Shown here in pieces: positions 24,488 to 32,044 of a DNA stretch of 32,059 nucleotides (positions are counted from its first letter, which is position 1; each line of letters begins with the position of its first letter). Made by a program: the position numbers and the translations under genes. The notes under the pieces were generated by a model. The model was not told the origin of the DNA, made no database searches, and saw nothing but the letters and a program-made list of their open reading frames with translations. Origin of the DNA: Lachnospiraceae bacterium (lineage in GTDB: Bacteria; Bacillota; Clostridia; Lachnospirales; Lachnospiraceae); assembly GCA_022781985.1 (NCBI GenBank), contig JALESH010000047.1:1-32059 (forward strand), read 5' to 3'.

Positions 24488-25573
24488 ATTTCTAGTCAGG
24501 TGATCAAAAGCAGTATTGATGAATTATACGGGATTACGAAGGTAGAGCTGGGTGTTTTTGATTTGGATGGCATGGCGGTGGCCTCTACCTTTGGCTGTGA
24601 AGGCATTTCCAAGGACCTTATCACCAATTTTGCAGCGGCGTCTGCGGACAGCCAGGTGATAGGGAGGGAGCATCTCCTGAAGGTCAGAGATGAGGGGGAG
24701 GCTGTGTATGTTCTTATTGCCCGAGGAGAAGGGGAAGGAGTTTATATGATTGGAAAGCTGGCTGTATGTCAGCTTCAGAATCTGATCATTGCGTACAAGG
24801 AAAGGCTTGACTGCAACAGCTTCTTTCAGAATCTTCTGCTGGATAACTTGCTTTTAGTGGATGTGTATAACAGGGCCAGGAGGCTTCATATAGAGGCGTC
24901 AGCACGCAGAGTCATTATGATACTGGAAACCGAAAATGGAAAGGATGGAGCTGCTGCGGAACTGCTGCGGGGGATGTTTTCAGCCCGGTGGGGGGACTAT
25001 ATTACTGCAGTGGATGAAAGGAATGTGGTCCTGGTCAAGGCTATGGAAGCAGGGGAGGGCTATGAGGAGGTTGAGCATACGGCTCAGGTGATCGTGGATA
25101 TGATGAATACAGAAGCCATGATGAATGTGAAGGTTGGCTATGGAACTATCGTAAATGAGCTGAAGGATCTGTCCAAGTCCTTTAAGGAAGCTAAGATGGC
25201 CCTGGAGGTAGGCAGGATTTTTTACGCGGAAAAAAGAGTGAATGCCTATAATACTCTGGGGATAGGCCGCCTTATTTACCAGCTTCCTGTGAACCTGTGT
25301 AAGATTTTCATAGAGGAAATATTCGGAGGACGCACAGCAGCTGATTTTGATGAAGAGACTCTTACTACCATATATAAATTTTTTGATAATAATCTCAACG
25401 TATCCGAGACTGCCAGGCAGCTTTTCGTCCACCGAAACACTCTGGTCTATAGGATAGAAAAGCTGGAAAAGGCTACAGGATTGGATGTCCGGACATTTGA
25501 TGATGCCCTGACCTTCAAGATAGCCCTCATGGTGGTAAGCTATATGAAGCATCTGGAAAGCCTGGAATTTTAG
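24485..25573 (+). CDS. CdaR/PucR-type helix-turn-helix regulator
   Basis: A 362-residue regulator. The N-terminal part (about 1-130, MISSQVIKSSIDELYGITKVELGVFD) resembles the sensory region of CdaR-like proteins that bind sugar diacids. The middle has a degenerate GGDEF-like fold typical of the family. The end (about 295-350) is the PucR-type HTH: FFDNNLNVSETARQLFVHRN and TLVYRIEKLEKATGLD. The open frame extends upstream to 24287 but that part overlaps the ABC gene and the terminator; the ATG at 24485 follows AAAGGAG. Position directly downstream of the sugar ATPase suggests control of carbohydrate uptake (inference). Confidence 0.85.
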   Translation: MISSQVIKSSIDELYGITKVELGVFDLDGMAVASTFGCEGISKDLITNFAAASADSQVIGREHLLKVRDEGEAVYVLIARGEGEGVYMIGKLAVCQLQNLIIAYKERLDCNSFFQNLLLDNLLLVDVYNRARRLHIEASARRVIMILETENGKDGAAAELLRGMFSARWGDYITAVDERNVVLVKAMEAGEGYEEVEHTAQVIVDMMNTEAMMNVKVGYGTIVNELKDLSKSFKEAKMALEVGRIFYAEKRVNAYNTLGIGRLIYQLPVNLCKIFIEEIFGGRTAADFDEETLTTIYKFFDNNLNVSETARQLFVHRNTLVYRIEKLEKATGLDVRTFDDALTFKIALMVVSYMKHLESLEF

Positions 25574-25696
25574 TAAAAATCTCCGCATATTAGAGAGGGA
25601 GGAGGAATAAAATGAGATAGCTGTAATTCCGGACAGGCGTGGGAGGATGTAAGGGATCCGGAGCATACGGCAAAATATGGATGCGGAGGCTGAGAA

Positions 25697-26560
25697 ATGT
25701 GTGTTTATGATAAGAGAATCGTTTATTTATCCTGTATGGAATATGGCAGCAAAATAAAAAGGGCCGGCTTTGCGAAAATGGAGTTCAGGGATACAGCCTG
25801 TTTCTTGGACATGCATATTTCCGGAGTGGAGGAAGCGGAAGAGGGAAAATATGATATATATGTAACCTCCTATGAGGGACAGGAGTGTTCCATTGGGAGA
25901 ATCCTGTTATACAGAGGGAAGGGTGACTATAGGGCCAGCTATGCTGACGGCATGCTGGAGGAAAAAGGAATAGGCTGCAGAGAAATAGAAAAAATATACA
26001 TCGGGCTGTCCCATGGTCTGCAAATCCAGGGGAAAACGGGGTTTAAGGAAGACAATAAGGAGAGGGCAGTCCGGGAACAGAAGACAGATACGGGAGAAAC
26101 CGAGAAGAAAAAGAGCAGAATCCCTGAGACCAAGGCGGCAGAAATAGGGGAGGAAAGGACAGACCTTCTGACGGAAAGAATTTCCCCGGCGGAAATCAGG
26201 ATAGAGGAAGTCATATTAAATGATAAGTGGGCACAGCTTTGCCAGACCTATCCGGTGGTTCATCCTTACGAGGATGAAAGGGAGTACATATCCATACAGC
26301 CCAAGGATTTTGTGATCATGACCGGAGACTACCAGCATCTGGCCAATAACAGCTTTCTGCTCCATGGATTTTATAACTACAGGCACCTTATTCTGGGGAG
26401 GGAATGGCAGGGAGATTGTTTTTACCTTGGGGTTCCGGGAGTCTATTATGAGCGCGAAAAAATGGTGGCAAGAATGTTTGGGTTTGAAGCCTTTGAATGC
26501 AGTGGGGGAAGGGCAGAGGCAGGAAGATTTGGCTATTACCTGAGAAAAGTAAATATATAA
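25697..26560 (+). CDS. Uncharacterised two-domain protein, possibly DUF6128-type
   Basis: A 287-residue protein that I know only as a type seen in Lachnospiraceae. The N-terminal domain (about 1-115) is strand-rich: RIVYLSCMEYGSKIKRAGF, then DIYVTSYEGQECSIGRILLY. A charged linker of Lys and Glu (about 116-170) follows. The C-terminal domain (about 185-287) has VVHPYEDEREYISIQPKDFV, NNSFLLHGFYNYRHLILG and YLGVPGVYYEREKMVARMFGFEAFEC. The C-terminal pattern recalls DUF6128, but I cannot confirm it. No signal peptide or membrane helix. GGAGG lies 8 nt before the ATG at 25697. It converges with the SRP RNA gene, which starts four bases after its stop on the other strand. Confidence 0.7.
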   Translation: MCVYDKRIVYLSCMEYGSKIKRAGFAKMEFRDTACFLDMHISGVEEAEEGKYDIYVTSYEGQECSIGRILLYRGKGDYRASYADGMLEEKGIGCREIEKIYIGLSHGLQIQGKTGFKEDNKERAVREQKTDTGETEKKKSRIPETKAAEIGEERTDLLTERISPAEIRIEEVILNDKWAQLCQTYPVVHPYEDEREYISIQPKDFVIMTGDYQHLANNSFLLHGFYNYRHLILGREWQGDCFYLGVPGVYYEREKMVARMFGFEAFECSGGRAEAGRFGYYLRKVNI

Positions 26561-26564
26561 TAAT

Positions 26565-26827
26565 ACCGTGCGTTCTGTGTTGAGCAAAACCAATATACGT
26601 TACCTTTACAGCCAACTCCGCCAGGCACCCTCACGGCACATGGAAGGTTCTGCTTAGTGCTGCTTTGTTCCCAACCTGACACGATTCACAGATTCCCATT
26701 GCGTGAGACCCAAACTTCAACGCCGCTTATAAAGGGCAGCTATACCAGCTAAAACCCGCGACAGAACATCACCCCTACTAGAGCGGATTGTAGGTACAGG
26801 ACACCGCTAACGCCCCGGCTGCACGGT
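26565..26827 (-). ncRNA. ffs: Signal recognition particle RNA, large (Alu-containing) type
   Basis: This 263-nt RNA with Ffh makes the signal recognition particle for membrane targeting. ACCGTGC at the 5' end pairs exactly with GCACGGT at the 3' end. The 5' part has the Alu-domain pattern (GGGGCGTTAGCGG, CCTGTACC, AATCCGCTCTAG). The SRP54-binding helix 8 is seen as GTCAGG, then TTG-GGAA-CAA (a GNRA tetraloop), then AGCAGCA. Location next to tadA is the common Firmicutes arrangement. The predicted transcription start, 26827, comes from the promoter spacing and agrees with the stem. Nothing in the stretch codes for protein. Confidence 0.93.
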
Positions 26828-27322
26828 CTATTTAGTATACTGTTTTTTTTGCATTTTGTCAATCTTATTCCGCAATCTCAGTTCCTTAAAAAAAAGAATG
26901 AGCAGCTGACTGCATTCCTCCTCCAGAATTCCCCGGCTTACTTCAGCCTGATGGTTGAACTGGGGCATCTCCAGGATATTGAGAATGGAGCCGCCGCAGC
27001 CGGCCTTGGGATTCATGCTTCCCATCACAACACGGGAGACACGGGCCTGAATGATTGCACCGGCGCACATCTGGCAGGGTTCCAGCGTAACATAGAGGGT
27101 GCAGCCCTCCAGACGCCAATCGCCGATCTTTTTGCTGGCCCTGCGGATGGCGGTGATCTCCGCATGGGAAAGGGTGTTTTTGTCGGTATTCCGGCGGTTG
27201 TAGCCCCTGCCGATGATTTTGCCTTCATAAACGATGACGCAGCCAATGGGAACCTCTCCCAGCAGATAAGCTTTTTTCGCCTGCTTTAAAGCTTCTTTCA
27301 TGTATTTTTCATCTATCTCCAT
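26828..27322 (-). CDS. tadA: tRNA-specific adenosine deaminase
   Basis: Converts adenosine 34 of tRNA-Arg(ACG) to inosine, needed to read arginine CGN codons. The 164-residue protein has the deaminase zinc site: His53 and Glu55 in SHAEITAI, and Cys83 and Cys86 in EPCQMCAGAI. GEVPIGCVIVYEGKIIGRG and NPKAGCGGS are also standard. The C-terminal tail is lysine-rich. AGGTGAT precedes the ATG at 27322. The stop abuts the first base of the SRP RNA, and the end of the gene carries the ffs promoter. Confidence 0.95.
   Translation of the reverse strand: MEIDEKYMKEALKQAKKAYLLGEVPIGCVIVYEGKIIGRGYNRRNTDKNTLSHAEITAIRRASKKIGDWRLEGCTLYVTLEPCQMCAGAIIQARVSRVVMGSMNPKAGCGGSILNILEMPQFNHQAEVSRGILEEECSQLLILFFKELRLRNKIDKMQKKQYTK
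26834..26862 (-). promoter_or_regulatory. Sigma-A promoter of ffs, inside the end of tadA
   Basis: Minus strand TTGACA (complement of 26857-26862), 17 bp, TATACT (complement of 26834-26839). The start site falls at 26827, the first base of the SRP RNA. The promoter is embedded in the last codons of tadA. Confidence 0.85.
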
Positions 27323-27443
27323 AAATCACCTCGTTTTTGGGTAGCATATATTTGCCGTCACTGTTGGCGGAATGAACAGTAACATTCAGTATAATATAAA
27401 TCAGCATTTACGGCAATATCCTGGTGCAAAAAGGCCCGGAATA

Positions 27444-27452
27444 TGCTATAAT
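27444..27452 (+). promoter_or_regulatory. Extended -10 promoter of the small membrane protein gene
   Basis: TATAAT at 27447-27452 with TG-C directly upstream (27444-27446). The -35 position (GTGCAA, 27424-27429) is poor, as usual for extended -10 promoters. Confidence 0.5.
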
Positions 27453-27505
27453 ACAAAGGCTGGGATACAAATGTAATATAAGGAAAGAGGCTGGGAATCA
27501 GGATC

Positions 27506-27531
27506 TTGAAAGGAGCATGGTTATAAATATG
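27506..27531 (+). promoter_or_regulatory. Repeated translation-initiation element, copy 2
   Basis: TTGAAAGGAGCATGG followed by TTATAAATATG; 25 of 26 positions match the copy at 24462-24487. Two in-frame ATGs, at 27517 and 27529. The near identity before two unrelated genes is unusual. Confidence 0.6.
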
Positions 27532-27645
27532 GAAATGATAATTTTAGGCGGCGGATTGTTGGTCATTATTGTTGCTGTTATTATTGCAGCGGTTACTTCT
27601 GTTGTGGCAGGTGTGGCAGCCAGTGAGGAGGATTCCAATATGTGA
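27529..27645 (+). CDS. 38-residue single-helix membrane peptide
   Basis: Starts MEMIILGGGLLVIIVA and ends ASEEDSNM. Residues about 3-30 form one uninterrupted hydrophobic helix with glycine and alanine, then an acidic tail. It could be a membrane-active peptide, a regulator of a larger membrane protein, or a type I toxin-like peptide. No convincing antisense RNA was seen on the other strand, which argues against the last. ATG at 27517 would add MVIN. A promoter and a strong ribosome site support expression. Confidence 0.65.
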   Translation: MEMIILGGGLLVIIVAVIIAAVTSVVAGVAASEEDSNM

Positions 27646-27782
27646 AAAGTATGAAGGTTTGTTTAGATTTTCTTTATAAATAGTTTTGAATGTTTACACA
27701 ATACGGACACAATTATAAGCTAATCTATATTACAGATAGTTGATATGACTATTTAAAACTCACTATCTCCCCCTCATAAGAA

Positions 27783-27818
27783 GAGAAAAAGACTCTGCAT
27801 CAGCAGAGTCTTTTTCTC
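27783..27818. terminator. Strong 16-bp stem terminator
   Basis: GAGAAAAAGACTCTGC, loop ATCA, then the exact complement GCAGAGTCTTTTTCTC. It has a T5 on the plus strand within the 3' arm, and is symmetrical, so it could act both ways. The 137 bp before it are AT-rich without an ORF and contain an AGATAGT/ACTATCT stem (27734-27768). That stretch is the 3' leader of the small peptide gene or an unannotated RNA. Confidence 0.85.
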
Positions 27819-27894
27819 AATTTATATATACGGGAAGATTTTTGAGTAGCCAACCTGTAAAAATATTGGTAATATAGAAGATAGAAACGATTAC

Positions 27895-27900
27895 TATAAT
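27895..27900 (+). promoter_or_regulatory. Possible -10 element of the VWA-MoxR operon
   Basis: TATAAT at 27895-27900 lies 24 bp before the VWA start codon. No convincing -35 lies at 16-18 bp upstream, so an activator may be needed. Confidence 0.35.
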
Positions 27901-27923
27901 GATTAACGGAGACATCGGAAGAG

Positions 27924-29285
27924 ATGGAAAGCCTGAAAAGTGTAAGTGAAGCATTGCATAATAAAGGTCGGGAAGGAGCAGAGCATGGCGGCAAATCAGA
28001 GAAGCTGGAGAAGGCTTCCCTCCTGGCTGACAGAGTGATGAAGCTGGCCAGGGACAACATCCTGGTAAACCTGCGTTTTCTGGATGTGGCCCTGTCCGGG
28101 CTGAGCGCTGAGACCCGTCCGGGACTGGATGGAGCGGCAGCCGATGGGAAGCTGCTTTGTTATGATCCTGTGTGGCTGCTGCTGCAGTATAAACTGGAGC
28201 CCCATTATCCGGTCAGACTGTATCTGCACAGCCTGTTCCACTGTGTTTTTTATCATGGCTTCCAGTGTAAGGAGAGGGAGGAGGAACTGTGGGATCTGGC
28301 AGCAGATGCAGCGGTGGAAAGCGTGATTCTGGAGCTGGATCTGCACATGGCCGCTCTGGGAACGGATGCGGAGGCCAGGAACAAGCTGTATTATCTGAAG
28401 CAGGATGCGGGAATGCTGACGGCAGAGCGGATCTACCGCTATCTGAAGCACAATCCTGTCACGCCGGGGGAAAAGGCGCAGTGGCAGCGGCTGTTCTGCA
28501 GGGATAAACACATTTACTGGAGACAGCCGGAAGAGCTGGTGGTTACAGATGCCCAGTGGAAGAAGATCAGTGAAAGGATCAAGGCTGACTTAAAATCCTT
28601 TTCCGGGGACAGGAATCCTTCCGAGAGTCTGGAAAAAAATCTGGCGGAAGCAACTAGGGACAGATATGACTATGCAGATCTGCTCAGACGTTTTACCGTG
28701 ATGGGCGAGGAACTGCAGGTTAATGAGGAGGAATTTGATTATATTTATTATACTTATGGACTTTCCTCCTATGGCAATATGCCGTTGATAGAGCCGTTGG
28801 AATATAAGGACAGGAAGAAGGTGAAGGAATTTGTGATCGCCATAGATACCTCCGCTTCCTGCAGGGGAGAGCTGGTAAAGGAGTTTATCAGAAAAACCTA
28901 TTCTATTCTGAAGGGAACCGAATATTTTTTTCAAAAAATAAATGTGCATATTGTACAGTGTGACAGTGAGCTGCAGAGCGATACTAAGATTACCTGTGAG
29001 AAGGATTTTGAGGAGTTTATGAGAAACGGCAGGCTGAAGGGGTTCGGCTCTACCGATTTCAGGCCCGTATTTGAGTATGTGGACAGGCTGGCTGAAACAG
29101 GAGAGTTTGAGAATTTAAAGGGACTGATTTACTTTACTGACGGCTATGGAATTTACCCCACGCAGATGCCCTCCTATGACACAATTTTTGCATTTTTGGA
29201 GGAGGACTACAGGCGGCCGGAGGTTCCGCCATGGGCAATCAGGGTGGTTCTGAGTGAGGAGGAGATAGAGCAGGATGAATATTAA
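27924..29285 (+). CDS. VWA-domain protein with degenerate metallopeptidase-like N-terminus (DUF2201-type)
   Basis: A 453-residue protein. The N-terminal half resembles the DUF2201 putative metallopeptidase domain found with MoxR ATPases; the zinc motif is HSLFH at 102-106, so the catalytic glutamate of HExxH is missing and the domain is probably not a protease. The C-terminal half (about 300-450) is VWA-like: metal-ion site D308-T-S310-A-S312, then GFGSTDFRPVFEYV and YFTDGYG with D406. No signal peptide or membrane helix, so it is cytoplasmic. The start at 27924 has GGAG at about 13 nt and GGAAGAG immediately before it. The stop overlaps the MoxR start by 11 bp, so the two are translated together. 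It is the presumed adaptor or substrate-recognition partner of that ATPase (inference). Confidence 0.85.
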   Translation: MESLKSVSEALHNKGREGAEHGGKSEKLEKASLLADRVMKLARDNILVNLRFLDVALSGLSAETRPGLDGAAADGKLLCYDPVWLLLQYKLEPHYPVRLYLHSLFHCVFYHGFQCKEREEELWDLAADAAVESVILELDLHMAALGTDAEARNKLYYLKQDAGMLTAERIYRYLKHNPVTPGEKAQWQRLFCRDKHIYWRQPEELVVTDAQWKKISERIKADLKSFSGDRNPSESLEKNLAEATRDRYDYADLLRRFTVMGEELQVNEEEFDYIYYTYGLSSYGNMPLIEPLEYKDRKKVKEFVIAIDTSASCRGELVKEFIRKTYSILKGTEYFFQKINVHIVQCDSELQSDTKITCEKDFEEFMRNGRLKGFGSTDFRPVFEYVDRLAETGEFENLKGLIYFTDGYGIYPTQMPSYDTIFAFLEEDYRRPEVPPWAIRVVLSEEEIEQDEY

Positions 29286-30792
29286 GCAGGCAAAGGAGTA
29301 TATCAGGAATACGGTGGATTTATATCTCAAAAAGGATGAATTCGGCGAGTACAGGATTCCGGTGGTGAGGCAGAGGCCTATTTTTTTGCTGGGAGCACCG
29401 GGGGTGGGCAAGACAGCAATTATGGAGCAGGCTGCTCAGGAGCTTGGCATTGCATTGGTTTCCTATTCTATGACCCACCACACCAGACAGTCTGCGCTGG
29501 GACTGCCTTTTATAGTAGAAAAGGAGTATGGCGGGGAGAAATATCAGGTATCAGAGTACACAATGAGTGAAATTATTGCTTCCATCTATGATGTTATGAG
29601 GGATAGCGGAATCCGGGAGGGCATTCTCTTTCTGGACGAAATCAACTGTGTGTCGGAAACCCTGGCACCGTCCATGCTGCAGTTTTTGCAGTATAAGGTG
29701 TTCGGCAGGCACAGAGTGCCGGAGGGCTGGGTCATCGTAACAGCAGGTAATCCCCCGGAGTATAACAAATCCGTCAGGGAATTTGATGTGGTGACCATGG
29801 ACAGGCTGAAGGTACTGGAGGTGGAGGCAGATTATTCTGTGTGGAAGGAATATGCCCTGGAGCGTGGACTGCACAATGTGGTTACCAGCTATCTGGATCT
29901 GAAAAAGGAACATTTTTACAGGATAGAAACTACGGTGAAGGGACGATCCTATGTGACTGCCAGAGGATGGGAGGATCTGTCTCAGATGCTTTTTCTGTAT
30001 GAGGAGGAAAAGCTGCCTGTGGATGAGACGCTGGTGGGGCAATATCTGCGCAGCGAACGGGTAGTAAAAGAGTTTACGGCCTACTATGATCTGTACAATA
30101 AATATAAGAAAAACTATCATATAGAAGAGATTCTGGAGGGCAGGCTTCCTGAGGAGGCACTCCTCCGGGCCGGAGCCGCCGCCTTTGATGAGCGGCTGTC
30201 TCTGTTAAGCATGCTGATAGACAGAATGCAGAGTGAGATGAAGGAAAGAATGGAGGCTGCCGATTATCTGAGTGAGCTGGCGGTTCAGCTGAAAGCAGTC
30301 CCTGTGGGGATGGCCGGGGAAACTGCTCCGGGAGCGGTGGGAGACATGCTGGAACAGCAGGCAGAGAAAGCCAGAAAACGGATGGATTCTTTGAGGAGGG
30401 CCAATACTCTGTCTGATGCGGTCAGGAAAAAGTACAGAAGGGTGATCCATTTTCTGGAGGAGACAAAAAAGGAGATTTACATCGGAGATGCGGGAACGGC
30501 AGAGGAGGCTGCTGCTTATATTAAGCAGAAGTTTGACGGGGAAGTGGCCGGAATGAAAAAGGCTACAGAGACAACAAAGGAGAGGCTTCATGCTCTGTTC
30601 CACTTTGTGGAGGAGGCTTTCGCGGAAGGAAATGAGCTGCTGCTCCTGGTTACAGAGCTGACGGTGCATACGGCAAGCTCCCGGTTTATCGCTATGTTCG
30701 GCTGCGAGGACTATCGAAGGCATAATGAGAAGCTGCGGTTATCCCGGCGCGGGGAGGAGCTGCGGCAGGAGATTGAGAGGCTGGAGCTGTAA
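29275..30792 (+). CDS. MoxR-type AAA+ ATPase
   Basis: A 505-residue AAA+ protein. Walker A GAPGVGKT is at 40-47, Walker B ILFLDEIN with D121-E122, and sensor 1 in TAGNPPEYN. The MHHTRQSALGLP and KVFGRHRVPEGW segments fit the MoxR/midasin-like subgroup with its pre-sensor insertion. Residues about 310-505 form a long helical extension (RMQSEMKERMEAADYLSELA and a coiled-coil stretch) beyond the usual lid. MoxR ATPases act with VWA proteins in maturation or remodelling of protein complexes. It overlaps the VWA gene by 11 bp and precedes the LRR gene by 20 bp. The 200-residue tail is larger than in simple MoxR proteins. Confidence 0.92.
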   Translation: MNIKQAKEYIRNTVDLYLKKDEFGEYRIPVVRQRPIFLLGAPGVGKTAIMEQAAQELGIALVSYSMTHHTRQSALGLPFIVEKEYGGEKYQVSEYTMSEIIASIYDVMRDSGIREGILFLDEINCVSETLAPSMLQFLQYKVFGRHRVPEGWVIVTAGNPPEYNKSVREFDVVTMDRLKVLEVEADYSVWKEYALERGLHNVVTSYLDLKKEHFYRIETTVKGRSYVTARGWEDLSQMLFLYEEEKLPVDETLVGQYLRSERVVKEFTAYYDLYNKYKKNYHIEEILEGRLPEEALLRAGAAAFDERLSLLSMLIDRMQSEMKERMEAADYLSELAVQLKAVPVGMAGETAPGAVGDMLEQQAEKARKRMDSLRRANTLSDAVRKKYRRVIHFLEETKKEIYIGDAGTAEEAAAYIKQKFDGEVAGMKKATETTKERLHALFHFVEEAFAEGNELLLLVTELTVHTASSRFIAMFGCEDYRRHNEKLRLSRRGEELRQEIERLEL

Positions 30793-30812
30793 GGAAGAGG
30801 AAAAAGAGGGAA

Positions 30813-31757
30813 ATGAAAAGGAGTGCAAAGAGAGTGGAGACCCCCCAGGGGAGTCTGGAATATATCCTTGGGAGGGAAGGAGGCTGTGTTGTGGTCACAG
30901 GCTGCAGCGGTTGGGATACAGAACTGCGGATTCCTGCTGCAATAGAGGGGTTGCCTGTGACGGTCATCGCAAAAAAAGCCTTCCTCAGCAGGAAGCAGCT
31001 GAGGAGAGTGGTGCTGCCGGAGACGGTTGAGGAGATCGGAGACTGGGCATTTGCCTATTGCACCAATCTGGAAAGTGTATGGATGCCGAGAAAAAAATGT
31101 ACGCTGGGCAGCCGTATTTTTATGGAATGTCCCGGTATCCGCCGTTTGTTCCTCTATGAGGGCGGCAGAGAGGAGAAGAATCCTGCCAAAGCCTCTGAGA
31201 GAGAGGAGCAGACAGCGGCTCTGTTGGCAGCCAGTGCAGCTTTGCTGGAGGCGGAGTATCTGATGGATCCTATGGAGGCTGGCACCGGGCCCTGGCTGCA
31301 GAAATGGGATGCCAGGATGCTGCAGATGCTGCGGGCTGAGGATGGTGAGGGTTATACCAAAATGATACTCTGCGGAGAGGAGGATGCGGGAAGCAGTATG
31401 GAAATCTATCTCAACCGCAGGAGAAAGAGTAAGGTGCGTCTGGCCTTGCTGCGTCTGATGAATCCTCTGGAATTGTCGGGTGAGAGGGCACAGGAGCTGA
31501 GGGAGTATCTGGCGGCCCACACCAGGGGCTGCGAGTCGGAGGAGACCTGGGAGGTGATCCTAGGTGAGCACGGCCATGAACAGAAGTATTTTGAACTATT
31601 TACTGAGATCGGCGGCATAACAGAAGAAAATTTCCATGCCGTATTGACGGATATGGGGAACGAATATGCCGAAATGAAGGCCTTTCTGATCCGATACAGG
31701 GAAGAGAAAATGGAGTGTAAGGATTTCTTTGAGACGCTGTCGCTGGAGGGCTGGTAA
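30813..31757 (+). CDS. BspA-type leucine-rich-repeat protein with helical C-terminal domain
   Basis: A 314-residue protein. Residues about 20-115 contain BspA-type (LRR_5) repeats: LRIPAAIEGLPVTVIAKKAF, LRRVVLPETVEEIGDWAF, then LESVWMPRKKCTLGSRIF and IRRLFLYE. From about 125 the chain is helical and charged with no family I recognise (AALLAASAALLEAEYL, SKVRLALLRLMNPL, ending YREEKMECKDFFETLSLEGW). There is no signal peptide or anchor, so unlike surface BspA proteins it is likely cytoplasmic. The repeats could bind a target presented to the MoxR-VWA pair (inference). Start at 30813 has GAGGG six bases upstream. Confidence 0.8.
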   Translation: MKRSAKRVETPQGSLEYILGREGGCVVVTGCSGWDTELRIPAAIEGLPVTVIAKKAFLSRKQLRRVVLPETVEEIGDWAFAYCTNLESVWMPRKKCTLGSRIFMECPGIRRLFLYEGGREEKNPAKASEREEQTAALLAASAALLEAEYLMDPMEAGTGPWLQKWDARMLQMLRAEDGEGYTKMILCGEEDAGSSMEIYLNRRRKSKVRLALLRLMNPLELSGERAQELREYLAAHTRGCESEETWEVILGEHGHEQKYFELFTEIGGITEENFHAVLTDMGNEYAEMKAFLIRYREEKMECKDFFETLSLEGW

Positions 31758-31825
31758 AAGCAGCAGGAGGAAAGGTGTGCTGCGCGCAGGGACTCCTGAC
31801 TTGGGAAGGAGAGAGGTGAAAAGGG

Positions 31826-32044
31826 ATGGATGATGAGAAGCTGATAGATGAGATATTGAACCATCTGGATGGAGAAACCCGAATGGGGGTGAAGCGGATG
31901 AGTGTGGAGGTGGACGCGCACAGCAGCGCTCCCGCCAGGGTATCCCGCAAATGCTGCAATATGTATGGACGGCCGGCCAGTGAAACGGTAGGGCTGCTGG
32001 ACTGTTATACCGACCTGAATGCCGGACGGCCGGATAATGAATAG
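31826..32044 (+). CDS. 72-residue cysteine-containing small protein
   Basis: An acidic helical start (MDDEKLIDEILNHLDGETRM) then VKRMSVEVDAH, a Cys-Cys pair in SRKCCNMYGRP, and GLLDCYTDLNAG with a third cysteine. I recognise no family. Three cysteines suggest metal or disulfide use, but no standard CxxC pattern is present. AGGAG and AAAGGG precede the ATG; the LRR gene ends 68 bp upstream. It is the last gene of the probable MoxR operon and is complete within the window. Confidence 0.6.
   Translation: MDDEKLIDEILNHLDGETRMGVKRMSVEVDAHSSAPARVSRKCCNMYGRPASETVGLLDCYTDLNAGRPDNE

Noticed and set aside
26849-27289. 146-codon plus-strand frame
   Set aside because: Antisense to tadA, whose zinc motifs are clear.
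30711-31520. 269-codon minus-strand frame
   Set aside because: Antisense to the LRR gene; composition typical of a shadow frame.
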